From an uncultured Collinsella sp. (GTDB taxonomy: Bacteria; Actinomycetota; Coriobacteriia; Coriobacteriales; Coriobacteriaceae): 29,594 nucleotides of DNA. The notes under the pieces are model-generated. The model was not told where the DNA came from. It made no database searches and saw only the letters and a program-made list of their open reading frames with translations. A program made the position numbers and the translations under genes. Within the stretch, counting starts at the first letter, position 1. Each line of letters begins with the position of its first letter. Location of the stretch: NCBI GenBank assembly GCA_958346935.1, contig CATVTM010000019.1, positions 1-29,594 of the forward strand. The letters run 5' to 3'. Shown here in pieces: positions 1 to 7,354 of the stretch.

Positions 1-305
1 GCCAGAATCGCGTCGACCACGGCAGCGGGCTTTAGTTCGTCGAGCATCTTAGCCTGGGGGTCTACCACGACGGCGACGTCTCCGGCCTCGGTAATTGCAA
101 GCGCCTCTGCCGGCGTCTGCGCCAAGCGAGCGCAAATGCCCTCGACCTGGACCTCGCCCAGGCGAATGGCCTCGCAAAAACTGATTGTGCGACGGATGCA
201 CGTGGGAACCGCGATATCGGCCATAACGACCGAAACGCCGGCGCGCACCAAGCGAGCGGCGACGCCCGTGGCGATATCGCCGGCGCCGCGAACATAAACG
301 AGCAT
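1..305 (-). CDS. yqeB: YqeB-type maturation protein of selenium-dependent Mo hydroxylases, N-terminal part (cut by window edge)
   Basis: Translation from an ATG at 305 is open to the window edge (101 codons). It begins MLVYVRGAGDIATGVAARL and ends near LDELKPAAVVDAIL. As I recall the E. coli protein, this matches the second half of YqeB, including its RGAGDIA start of a Rossmann-like fold and the LDELKP..VVDAILA block; the form starting at this point resembles the shorter EF2563-type proteins. The family is genetically tied to labile-selenium molybdenum hydroxylases, but its chemistry is not settled. An RBS (GGAGGT, 9 nt upstream) supports this start. It is divergent from yqeC, its usual partner. 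The C-terminus lies outside the window. Confidence 0.88.
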   Translation of the reverse strand, partial: MLVYVRGAGDIATGVAARLVRAGVSVVMADIAVPTCIRRTISFCEAIRLGEVQVEGICARLAQTPAEALAITEAGDVAVVVDPQAKMLDELKPAAVVDAIL

Positions 306-407
306 TCCCGGGGCACCTCCCTGTGCTACGGTTTGAGCAGAGCAAAAGCGGTTCGGCCGCTACTCTGATGATTATTTATTATCACAGTATTATACGGCGG
401 TGAACAG
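306..407. promoter_or_regulatory. Divergent yqeB/yqeC promoter region
   Basis: This 102-bp spacer between two divergent genes has an AT-rich core at about 371-395. A perfect TATAAT occurs on the minus strand (389-394) facing yqeB, and TATTAT (388-393) on the plus strand faces yqeC. No convincing -35 element lies at 16-18 bp from either, so regulation by an activator or an extended -10 is possible. The assignment is by position and by the -10 matches only. Confidence 0.45.
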
Positions 408-1145
408 ATGGAAACGGTTAGCGGCAATCTTGCCTCCGCGCTCAGGATCGAGCCGGGCATTACCGCGATTATCGGCAGTGGCGGCAAGTCGACGCTGCTG
501 AAGACGCTGGGTCTCGAGCTCATGCGCACTGGCGGCCGCGTGCTCCTCTGTACCACCACGCACATGTTTCCCGTCGCCGGCGTGCCATGGGACGGGTCGA
601 GCCGTCGCCTGGACGCCGCGCCTTGGAAGCCGGGGACTCTACATGTTCCCGGCTGCACCTGCGAGGCATGCGCGGGACTTGTCCGCGGAAGTATCTGCCA
701 GGCGGGTGTTTTGAACCCGGAGACAGGCAAGCTCTCCGCCCCCGCCGAGCCGCTCAACGAGCTGGCGCAGCGCTTTGACTATGTGTTGGCCGAGGCAGAT
801 GGCAGCAAGCGACTCCCGCTCAAGGCACATGCCGCCTGGGAGCCGGTAATTCCCGCCGCCGCGACAAACGTTGTCTGGGTCGTCGGCGCCTCGGGGCTGG
901 GCAAGCCCGTCGCCGAGGTTGTCCACCGCCCCGAGCTCTTCTGCGAGCGCTGCGGCTGCGAGCCCACCGACGCTGCCACCCCAGAGCGCGTCGCCCAGGT
1001 GCTCAATGCCGAGCTGCAGATGCTGAACCTCAACAATGCCCGTATCATGCTCAACCAAGTCGACACGCTTGCTGATCCAACGATGGCAGATCGCTTCGAG
1101 GCCGCCCTCGGCCGCTCCCTCATCGCCACCAACCTCAAGGGGTAG
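408..1145 (+). CDS. yqeC: YqeC family selenium-cofactor accessory protein for Mo hydroxylases
   Basis: This 245-aa protein has an N-terminal P-loop (GSGGKST, residues 23-29) and the family block EADGSKRLPLKAH (129-141) followed by W-E-P-V-I-P. Length and motifs fit the YqeC family, predicted nucleotide-binding proteins found only beside selenium-dependent molybdenum hydroxylases and needed for their selenium-containing cofactor; the exact reaction is unknown. The ATG at 408 is preceded by a modest GGCGGTGA Shine-Dalgarno-like sequence. Its neighbours, yqeB (divergent) and hyuA/mocA (convergent), are typical. An unusual Cys cluster (CTCEAC, about 83-88) lies between the P-loop and the EADGSK block. 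The family call is firm and the function is inferred. Confidence 0.9.
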   Translation: METVSGNLASALRIEPGITAIIGSGGKSTLLKTLGLELMRTGGRVLLCTTTHMFPVAGVPWDGSSRRLDAAPWKPGTLHVPGCTCEACAGLVRGSICQAGVLNPETGKLSAPAEPLNELAQRFDYVLAEADGSKRLPLKAHAAWEPVIPAAATNVVWVVGASGLGKPVAEVVHRPELFCERCGCEPTDAATPERVAQVLNAELQMLNLNNARIMLNQVDTLADPTMADRFEAALGRSLIATNLKG

Positions 1146-1176
1146 CTAAAAGAGCCCCGTCCCAAATTAGCTACCC
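1140..1176. terminator. Inverted repeat between convergent yqeC and hyuA, possible bidirectional terminator
   Basis: GGGTAGCTAA at 1140-1149 is the exact reverse complement of TTAGCTACCC at 1167-1176, with a 17-nt loop. The left arm contains the yqeC stop codon. It lies in the 45-bp gap between convergent genes, where a two-way terminator is expected, but the stem is not GC-rich and there is no clear T-tract on either side, so the call is weak. Confidence 0.35.
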
Positions 1177-1190
1177 TGGCGGCCTTCCTG

Positions 1191-2558
1191 TTAGCGGGGA
1201 ACGTAGCGGCCGGGTTGGGCTCCGGTGGGCTCGCCGTCGCGCGCGGCCAGCACGCCGTTCACAAACACAGCCTTGGCGCGGCCGTGCGCCTCAAAGCCCT
1301 CGAGCGGCGTGTAGTCCACGGCCTGATGCTGCGTCGCGGCGCGAATGGTCCAACGCGCGCACGGATCCCACACGCACACGTCGGCATCGGCACCCTCGGC
1401 AAGACAGCCCTTACGCGGATACATGCCAAAAACGCGCGCCGGGTTCTCGCTCATCAAGCGGCAGAGGTCCTCGGGGCCCAGCTGGCCCTCAAAGCTCGTG
1501 GCAATCGCGACGGGACGATGCTCCACGCCGGGCCCGCCGTTGGGAATCGCGCGGAAATCGTCGCGCCCGCGGTCCTTTTGCCCGTGCAGGTTAAAGCTGC
1601 AGTGGTCGGTGGCGATAGTATCGATCTCGCCGGCCACAAGCGCCTCGCGCAGCGCGGCACGGTCACCGGCATGGCGCAGCGGCGGGCTCATCACATACTT
1701 GGCACCCGCAAAGCCGTCCTCGCCCTGCTCCAGATAACAGGTGTCGTCGAGCATCAGATACTGGGGGCAGGTCTCGACATAGATATTCTTCTGCCCGCGC
1801 GCTTTGGCAGCACGGATGGCCTCGAGCCCCAGCTTGGTCGAAAGGTGCACCACGTTGACCGGAGCGTCCCCGGCCAGGTGCGCCAGATACAGCAGGCGGC
1901 TCACGGCCTCACCCTCGCACACGTCCGGACGGCTGAGCGCATGCCCCTCGGGCCCATGAATCCCCTGCTCGTACACGCGCTTCTGCAGCTCATTCACCAG
2001 CGTACCGTTCTCGCAATGCACGCACAGGATACCGCCCAGGCGCTTGAGTTCCTCCAGCACCTCGAGTGTCTCGGCATCGTTCAAGCGCAGGTGATCGTAG
2101 GCAAAGTAGGTCTTAAAGGACGACACGCCTGCCTCGCGCATAGCCACGAGATCGGCGCGGTTGCGCTCGCTCCACTCGGCGAGTGCCATATGAAAAGCGT
2201 AGTTGGCCGTGCAGGTTCCGTCGGCGCGGCGATGCCACTCGGCCAAGGCATCGGGCATGGTCACGCCGCGATCGGCCGTCGCGTAGTCCACTATGGTCGT
2301 CGTACCACCGCAGGCAGCCGCGCGCGTGCCGGTCTCAAAGCTATCGGCTGTCCAATCCATGCCGGTCCAGCACTGCATGTGCGTGTGGCCGTCGATAAAG
2401 CCGGGAAACACCCAACAGTCGGTGGCGTCCTGGACGGTATCGCCCTCGCCCGGCTCGATTGCCGCGGCAATCCGCACAATCTTGTCACCCTCCATGGCAA
2501 GATCGGCGCGGCGAAGCCCCTGGGGCGTCACGAGCGCGCCGTTTTTGATGATGATCAT
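1191..2558 (-). CDS. hyuA: D-hydantoinase / dihydropyrimidinase family amidohydrolase
   Basis: This 455-aa cyclic-amide hydrolase has the full binuclear metal set. H58 and H60 lie in the GFIDGHTHM motif, K149 in SSFKTYFAY is the lysine carboxylated in this family, and H181 (CVHCEN), H238 (VVHLST) and D318 (ATDHC) complete it. Length is normal for dihydropyrimidinases. The family opens dihydropyrimidine or hydantoin rings. Homologues sit in Se/Mo hydroxylase clusters (E. coli HyuA/YgeZ) and are implicated in ring-opening during anaerobic purine breakdown, so the real substrate is probably a purine-derived hydantoin or ureide rather than a pyrimidine (inference). It starts 9 bp after mocA and shares its transcript. 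Confidence 0.92.
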   Translation of the reverse strand: MIIIKNGALVTPQGLRRADLAMEGDKIVRIAAAIEPGEGDTVQDATDCWVFPGFIDGHTHMQCWTGMDWTADSFETGTRAAACGGTTTIVDYATADRGVTMPDALAEWHRRADGTCTANYAFHMALAEWSERNRADLVAMREAGVSSFKTYFAYDHLRLNDAETLEVLEELKRLGGILCVHCENGTLVNELQKRVYEQGIHGPEGHALSRPDVCEGEAVSRLLYLAHLAGDAPVNVVHLSTKLGLEAIRAAKARGQKNIYVETCPQYLMLDDTCYLEQGEDGFAGAKYVMSPPLRHAGDRAALREALVAGEIDTIATDHCSFNLHGQKDRGRDDFRAIPNGGPGVEHRPVAIATSFEGQLGPEDLCRLMSENPARVFGMYPRKGCLAEGADADVCVWDPCARWTIRAATQHQAVDYTPLEGFEAHGRAKAVFVNGVLAARDGEPTGAQPGRYVPR

Positions 2559-2567
2559 TATTGCTCC

Positions 2568-3182
2568 TTATTGATTGATGCAGTTGGCCACGCGATCAAA
2601 ATACGAGCAGGCGGCGATATGCTCCGTTATGCGTTGCTGTCCCTTGGCGGTATCGACGTCCCACAGCTCGTAGGCTCGCGCCTCGACCAGCACCACGTCG
2701 ATGCGGTCCTTGAGGATCGAACCGCCACCGTCCTTGCCCTCAAGACACATAAGTGCATCGAACAGTTCCGCCGGAAAGAGCACCGGACTCGAAGGCTCAC
2801 CGTTGCACGCAAGACGAACCGGATGCTTGCGGCCACGCTCATCAAACGCGCGAACCATGGCCTCAAAAGAATCCGAACTCACAAGCGGCTGGTCGCCGGG
2901 CAAAAAGAGGCAACCCTTCCAGCCGCGGCTCACCCCCCACGAAAGGCCCGCACGGACGCTTTCACTGCGCAGCTTGCCATCGTGCAGCACGCACGGGCAA
3001 TGCTTGTCCTCGCAAATCTGGGCGACCTCGGGCCAACGCGTCGAAACCACAACGTCAAAGCCCCGGGGAACCGAATCGATAGTCCGAGCAATCAGCGGCT
3101 TGCCATAGATATCGGCAAGCATCTTGTTAGAGCCAAACCGCTTGCCCTCGCCCGAAGCCATAATGACGCAACCGAGTTTCAT
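2568..3182 (-). CDS. mocA: MocA/YgfJ-like molybdenum-cofactor nucleotidyltransferase
   Basis: This 204-aa protein has a glycosyltransferase-A-like fold. The N-terminal nucleotide-binding loop is ASGEGKRFGSNK (residues 9-20) and the metal-binding motif is GDQP (96-99), both diagnostic of MocA/MobA-type NTP transferases. MocA attaches CMP to molybdopterin, giving the MCD cofactor used by xanthine-dehydrogenase-family enzymes; the short forms beside Se-dependent hydroxylases are assigned to the same maturation. It therefore probably serves the XdhD-like enzyme at 19225-22002. An SD-like GGGGAGG lies 9 nt upstream of the ATG. It is the first gene of a two-gene unit with hyuA, separated from the upstream arcC unit by a terminator hairpin. 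Confidence 0.9.
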   Translation of the reverse strand: MKLGCVIMASGEGKRFGSNKMLADIYGKPLIARTIDSVPRGFDVVVSTRWPEVAQICEDKHCPCVLHDGKLRSESVRAGLSWGVSRGWKGCLFLPGDQPLVSSDSFEAMVRAFDERGRKHPVRLACNGEPSSPVLFPAELFDALMCLEGKDGGGSILKDRIDVVLVEARAYELWDVDTAKGQQRITEHIAACSYFDRVANCINQ

Positions 3183-3212
3183 CTCCGCAAACCTCCCCTG
3201 GCTGCCTTAGAC

Positions 3213-3240
3213 ACCATAGTTGCTATACCCACCATAGCAA
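3213..3240 (-). promoter_or_regulatory. Putative mocA-hyuA promoter overlapped by an operator-like inverted repeat
   Basis: On the minus strand TTGCTA (3235-3240) and TATGGT (3213-3218) are 16 bp apart, a plausible -35/-10 pair about 30 bp upstream of the mocA ATG. TTGCTAT (3220-3226) and ATAGCAA (3234-3240) form an exact inverted repeat with 7-bp arms and a 7-bp spacer, occupying the -35 and the spacer. This is a typical repressor-site layout. It is based on sequence only. Confidence 0.38.
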
Positions 3241-3309
3241 GCTCGCACTCCGTCGAAACAGGCACGCACTCGTTTTCCAGCGAACGCCCCTTGGCTCCCC
3301 ATAGCACAA

Positions 3310-3342
3310 AGGAGGGCACCCCGTGACGCAGGGCACCCTCCT
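3310..3342 (-). terminator. Intrinsic terminator-like hairpin after arcC
   Basis: Read on the minus strand, AGGAGGG pairs with CCCTCCT (7 bp), then after a 2x2 internal loop CCC pairs with GGG, with an 8-9-nt loop; a short T-rich stretch (TTTGTG) follows. It starts 18 bp after the arcC stop codon and before the mocA promoter, as expected for the end of the ygeX-Y-W-arcC unit. The T-tract is weak. Confidence 0.5.
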
Positions 3343-3359
3343 CAATGGTGCAGATATGC

Positions 3360-4310
3360 CTACTCAGCGTCGCCGGTAAACGTGGTACCGGTCTTGCCGG
3401 CAAGACCGTCACGCGCCTTCTCGAGCAGCGTGATGAGCGCCGTGCGGCCCGGCTTGCTCTCGGCAAACGTCGAGGCGGCCTGGACCTTGGGCAGCATGGA
3501 GCCGCGACCGAACTCGTTGGCCTCGGACAGACGCTTTACGTCAGCCGCGGTCAACGTGTCGAGCCACTGCTCGTGGTCGGTGCCAAAGCCAATGGCAACC
3601 TTCTCCACGGCCGTCAGGATGATCAGGGCATCGGCATCGAGCTGCTCGGCGAGCTTCTCGGCCGCAAAGTCCTTATCGATGACGGCGGCAGCGCCCTTAA
3701 GGTGGTTGCCCTGGGCCTTGGTGACGGGAATACCGCCACCGCCGCAGGAGATCACCACGTGGTTGGACTCGACGAGCGACTTAATGGTGTCGAGCTCGAC
3801 GATGTTCACGGGCTTGGGCGAGGCAACCACGCGACGGAAGCCCTGCTTCTCGTCGTGGATGAACTGGTAGCCGCGGTCGGCCTCCAGCTCCTTGGCCTCG
3901 GCCTCGCTCATCCACGGACCGATCGGCTTGACCGGGTCGGCAAAGGCCGGATCGTCCGCCGCAACCTCGACCTGGGTGAGCACGGTGGCGACACCCTTGT
4001 CGATATTGCGGTCGAGCATTTCCTCGCGCAGGGCGTTTTGCAGGTCATAGCCAATGTAGCCCTGGCTCATGGCGCCGCAAACGGACAGCGGGCAGGGAAT
4101 GTATTTCTGAGGGTTAGAGCGCGTGAGCTCTGCCATCGCGTTGGCGATCATGCCCACCTGGGGGCCGTTGCCATGCACGACGACAACCTCGTTGCCTTCC
4201 TCGATCAGGTCGACGATAGCCTTGGAAGTCGTCTTGACGGCCTCCATCTGCTCGGGAAGGTTGGCGCCGAGGGCGTTTCCACCCAGGGCGACAACAATAC
4301 GCTTAGCCAT
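3360..4310 (-). CDS. arcC: Carbamate kinase
   Basis: This 316-aa protein opens with KRIVVALGGNAL (GGNAL at 10-14) and has VHGNGPQVG at 46-53, both hallmarks of the amino-acid-kinase fold of carbamate kinases; length is typical. It transfers phosphate from carbamoyl phosphate to ADP, giving ATP, CO2 and ammonia. It starts 14 bp downstream of ygeW, a carbamoyltransferase, so the pair can run phosphorolysis of a carbamoylated intermediate and harvest ATP, as in the arginine deiminase pathway. No arginine deiminase or arginine antiporter gene is nearby, which argues for a ureide/purine role. The start codon has only a weak SD-like GGGCTGAG, so translational coupling to ygeW is likely. Confidence 0.95.
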   Translation of the reverse strand: MAKRIVVALGGNALGANLPEQMEAVKTTSKAIVDLIEEGNEVVVVHGNGPQVGMIANAMAELTRSNPQKYIPCPLSVCGAMSQGYIGYDLQNALREEMLDRNIDKGVATVLTQVEVAADDPAFADPVKPIGPWMSEAEAKELEADRGYQFIHDEKQGFRRVVASPKPVNIVELDTIKSLVESNHVVISCGGGGIPVTKAQGNHLKGAAAVIDKDFAAEKLAEQLDADALIILTAVEKVAIGFGTDHEQWLDTLTAADVKRLSEANEFGRGSMLPKVQAASTFAESKPGRTALITLLEKARDGLAGKTGTTFTGDAE

Positions 4311-4324
4311 TTCTCAGCCCAGCT

Positions 4325-5527
4325 TTAGGCCTGGAGCCAACGGGCGGTGTTGCGCTCGTCGAGGGCCTTGAGGGTAGCGGCGGGATCGGCAACCTTCTGC
4401 AGGAACATCATGGCTGCGATGGCGTACGGCTTGTAGCTGGCCTCCTTGTACATGCCCACGCGGTGCATGTCGAAGACGTCGGCGTTGACCTCGCCGTGCT
4501 CGCAAGAGACACCAGAGATGTCGGCGGGCAGCGGATGCATAAAGATAGTGTCCTGGCCGTTGGCGGTCTTCTCCATGAGCTCGGTCGTGGAGCACCAATC
4601 CTGATGGGTGGCGTTCTGAGCGAGCAGCTCCTTCTCGAGCGCAGCGATGCCGGCGTCGTCGCCATCGGCGTACAGGTTGGTGCGCTTCTCCATGGCGGCA
4701 AACGGAGCCCAGCTCTTGGGGATCACGATGTCGGCGCCTTCGAAGGCCTCGGCCATGGTGTTGACCTGCTTAAAGGTGGTGCCGGACTCGGCGGCATAGC
4801 CCTTGGCGCGCTCGACGACCTCGGGCATGAGGTCGTAGCCCTCGGGGTGAGCCAGGGTGACGTCCATGCCAAAGCGGGGCAGCAGGCTGATCAGCGACTG
4901 CGGGCAGGACAGCGGCTTGCCGTAAGAGGGCGAATAGGCCCAGGTGACGGCAACCTTCTTGCCCTTGAGGTTCTCGAGGCCGCCAAACTCGTTGATGAGG
5001 TAGAGCATGTCGGCAGAGGACTGCGTGGGGTGATCGGAGTCGGACTGCAAGGAGATGAGCGTGGGACGGTGATCCAGAACGCCGTCCTCGTAGGCCTGCT
5101 GGACAGACTCGGAGACCTCGGCCATGTAGGCGTCGCCCTTGCCGATGTACATGTCATCGCGGATGCCGATGACGTCGGCCATGAAGGAGATCATAGTAGC
5201 GGTCTCGCGGACGGTCTCGCCGTGAGCGATCTGGGACTTCTTCTCGTCCAGGTCCTGCAGCTCAAGGCCGAGCAGGTTGGCGGCCTTAGAGAAGGAGAAG
5301 CGCGTACGGGTGGAGTTGTCACGGAACAGGGAGACGGCCAGACCCGAATCGAAGATCTTGGACGAAACGTTGTTCTCGCGCAGCTCGCGCAGGGCGTTGG
5401 CGACGATGTAGAGCGCCTTGAGCTCATCGGTGGTCTTATCCCAGGTGTGCAGGAAGTCGCTGCCGTACATACCCTTAAAATCGAGGCCGTTCAGCTGCTC
5501 GACGAGCTCGGTAAACTTAGCGTCCAT
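4325..5527 (-). CDS. ygeW: Knotted carbamoyltransferase YgeW
   Basis: This 400-aa member of the aspartate/ornithine carbamoyltransferase superfamily has the carbamoyl-phosphate site FRDNSTRTRFS (STRTR at 72-76), the HPTQ motif (166-169) and HPLP (331-334). The last is HCLP in ornithine transcarbamylases and HPLP in the YgeW branch. Length matches E. coli YgeW. The ATG at 5527 is chosen over longer in-frame starts because AGGA lies 9 nt upstream and the extra N-terminal residues are not family-like. The physiological substrate is debated; placed between ygeX/ygeY and arcC it probably runs in the phosphorolytic direction, releasing carbamoyl phosphate from a carbamoylated diaminopropionate (inference). 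Confidence 0.93.
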   Translation of the reverse strand: MDAKFTELVEQLNGLDFKGMYGSDFLHTWDKTTDELKALYIVANALRELRENNVSSKIFDSGLAVSLFRDNSTRTRFSFSKAANLLGLELQDLDEKKSQIAHGETVRETATMISFMADVIGIRDDMYIGKGDAYMAEVSESVQQAYEDGVLDHRPTLISLQSDSDHPTQSSADMLYLINEFGGLENLKGKKVAVTWAYSPSYGKPLSCPQSLISLLPRFGMDVTLAHPEGYDLMPEVVERAKGYAAESGTTFKQVNTMAEAFEGADIVIPKSWAPFAAMEKRTNLYADGDDAGIAALEKELLAQNATHQDWCSTTELMEKTANGQDTIFMHPLPADISGVSCEHGEVNADVFDMHRVGMYKEASYKPYAIAAMMFLQKVADPAATLKALDERNTARWLQA

Positions 5528-5681
5528 GGAAATGTCCTTTCTAAAGATGAAACGATCGCAATGAGTAGATGTGCTCCGGCATGCGCGTGTGGCTAGAACA
5601 TGCAGAGCACCATGACGAGGACCCGCCACCGTCGAGGAAGCATGGGAGATAACGACCGCGGGCCCCAAGTCAACAGGGGGT

Positions 5682-5706
5682 GCCGGGGGCACGAATGGCC
5701 CCCGGC
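5682..5706. repeat. GC-rich hairpin in the ygeY-ygeW gap
   Basis: GCCGGGGGC (5682-5690) is the exact reverse complement of GCCCCCGGC (5698-5706), with a 7-nt loop. It sits 22 bp after the ygeY stop in a 201-bp gap before ygeW. There is no U-tract on the ygeW side, so it is more likely an RNA processing, stabilising or partial-termination element than a full terminator. Downstream on the minus strand, TTGACT followed about 15 bp later by TTATCT could be a weak internal promoter. Confidence 0.5.
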
Positions 5707-5728
5707 TCAACAAAATCGAAGAATGGGA

Positions 5729-7114
5729 CTAATCGATCTTGTTGTTGGTCAGACCGGCGCGGAACACGGTGGCGTCGCCATCGGCCTGGCTCGGATCGTA
5801 GAGGTTCAGGGCAGCCACATACATGGCGGCAGCGGTGACCAGGTCGTCCTTGTAGGTGACCTCGTTGGGAGCGTGAGCCTGAGACTCGGCACCCGGGCCA
5901 AAGCCCACGCAGGGGATGCCGTAGCGGCCCTGGATGGAAACGCAGTTCGTGGAGAAGGTCCACTTGTCGCACAGCGGGCGACCGGTGCGCTTGTCCATGC
6001 TGGGCTCGCAGCCGATGCGCTCGTCACCGAACATGGCCTTGTGGGCGTCGACGAGGGCCTTGACGTGCGGAGCAGTCTCCTTGTTGATCCACGTGGGGAA
6101 GTAAGCCTCGGTCTCGTAGACCTCGCCGGTCCAGGACGGACGGTCGTACATGTACATGGAGACCTTCACGTCGTCGCCGTACTTCTTGGCGGCCGGCAGG
6201 TTGCGGATCTCGTCCAGGCAGGACTCCCAGGTCTCACCGGCGGTCATGCGACGGTCGATGGAGATAGCGCAGGAATCGGCCACGGCGCAACGGCTGGGGC
6301 TGGTGTAGAAGATCTGGCTGACGGTGCAGGTGCCGCGGCCCAGGAAGCGGGCATCCTCGAAGTGCTCGGGGTTGTACTTGGGGTCGAGCATCTTGACGAG
6401 ACCCTTGATGTCGGTCGACTCGCCGCAGCCATTGTTGTTGAGGGCGCGGACGTCGGCGATGATGTCGGCCATCTTGTAGATGGCGTTGTCGCCGCGGTCG
6501 GGAGCGGAGCCGTGGCAGGAGGTGCCGTGAACGTCGACACGGATCTCCATGCGGCCGCGGTGACCGCGATAGATGCCGCCGTCGGTGGGCTCGGTGGAAA
6601 TGACGAACTCGGGCTTAATGCCGTCCTTGTTGTAGATGTACTGCCAGCACATGCCGTCGCAGTCCTCTTCCTGGACGGTGCCGACGACCATGATCTTGTA
6701 GCCCTCGGGGATGAGGCCCATGTCCTTCATCATCTTGGCAGCGTAGGTAGCAGAAGCCATGCCACCCTCCTGGTCGGAGCCGCCGCGGCCGTAGATGATC
6801 TCGTCGGTCTCGTAGCCCTCATAGGGATCGGCATCCCAGTTCTCGATGTTGCCGATGCCGACGGTGTCGATGTGGGAGTCGATGGCGATGATCTTGTCGC
6901 CCTCGCCCATAAAGCCCATAACGTTGCCCAGGCCGTCAACCTTGACCTCGTCATAACCGAGGGCCTCCATCTCGGCCTTAATGCAAGCGACAACCTCGCC
7001 CTCCTCGCAGGACTCAGAGGGATGGCTAATCATTGCGCGAAGAAAACGCGTCATATCAGCACGGTGGGACTCCGCAGCAGCCTTAATGGCATCAAAATCG
7101 AGTTCTTTAGTCAT
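5729..7114 (-). CDS. ygeY: YgeY family M20-type metallohydrolase
   Basis: This 461-aa member of the M20/ArgE/DapE/CPG2 metallopeptidase superfamily has metal ligands H81 and D83 in IDSHIDTV, D114 in [10 protein letters not shown] and E149/E150 in GTVQEED. It belongs to the YgeY branch found with selenium-dependent Mo hydroxylases; the reaction is probably hydrolysis of an N-acyl or N-carbamoyl amino-acid-like intermediate of purine breakdown. I start it at the ATG (7114) because AGAAAGG lies 9 nt upstream; an in-frame TTG three codons earlier would overlap that SD. It is the second gene of ygeX-ygeY-ygeW-arcC. Family certain, substrate inferred. Confidence 0.92.
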   Translation of the reverse strand: MTKELDFDAIKAAAESHRADMTRFLRAMISHPSESCEEGEVVACIKAEMEALGYDEVKVDGLGNVMGFMGEGDKIIAIDSHIDTVGIGNIENWDADPYEGYETDEIIYGRGGSDQEGGMASATYAAKMMKDMGLIPEGYKIMVVGTVQEEDCDGMCWQYIYNKDGIKPEFVISTEPTDGGIYRGHRGRMEIRVDVHGTSCHGSAPDRGDNAIYKMADIIADVRALNNNGCGESTDIKGLVKMLDPKYNPEHFEDARFLGRGTCTVSQIFYTSPSRCAVADSCAISIDRRMTAGETWESCLDEIRNLPAAKKYGDDVKVSMYMYDRPSWTGEVYETEAYFPTWINKETAPHVKALVDAHKAMFGDERIGCEPSMDKRTGRPLCDKWTFSTNCVSIQGRYGIPCVGFGPGAESQAHAPNEVTYKDDLVTAAAMYVAALNLYDPSQADGDATVFRAGLTNNKID

Positions 7115-7225
7115 TACAGTCAACCTTTCTACAAGGGTTTACCTACAGGTGGATTTCTTTCAGATAGATCGCTTGTGCCAGGCAGCGTGAGGTCGAGCAT
7201 CCGGCAAGCAAGTTAACGTAGGGCA

Positions 7226-7334
7226 GCGGAGCATATGTTTGCTCCGTCGCGAGTTCCGCACGCAAAGGAAAGCACTTAATGTGCTTTCCGTCTTGCGCAG
7301 GACTGTTCGAGCAGGGAGCAAACATATGCTCCGC
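7226..7334. repeat. 109-bp nested inverted repeat between ygeX and ygeY
   Basis: The outer arms at 7226-7245 and 7315-7334 are exact reverse complements over 20 bp, and each arm is itself a near-palindrome (GGAGCA at one end, TGCTCC at the other). In the centre GGAAAGCAC (7267-7275) and GTGCTTTCC (7281-7289) form a 9-bp perfect hairpin around TTAAT. The intervening segments also pair partly. It fills the 240-bp ygeX-ygeY gap and could fold as one long stem or as three hairpins. There is no long T-tract in the direction of transcription, so function (attenuation, mRNA segmentation, mobile palindrome) is open. Confidence 0.75.
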
Positions 7335-7354
7335 CGCCCGGACAGGTCATCCTG

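Noticed and set aside
3360..5527. Arginine deiminase (arc) pathway
   Set aside because: Carbamate kinase and a carbamoyltransferase are adjacent, but the transferase is the YgeW type and no arcA or arcD is present; the neighbours point to ureide/purine breakdown.
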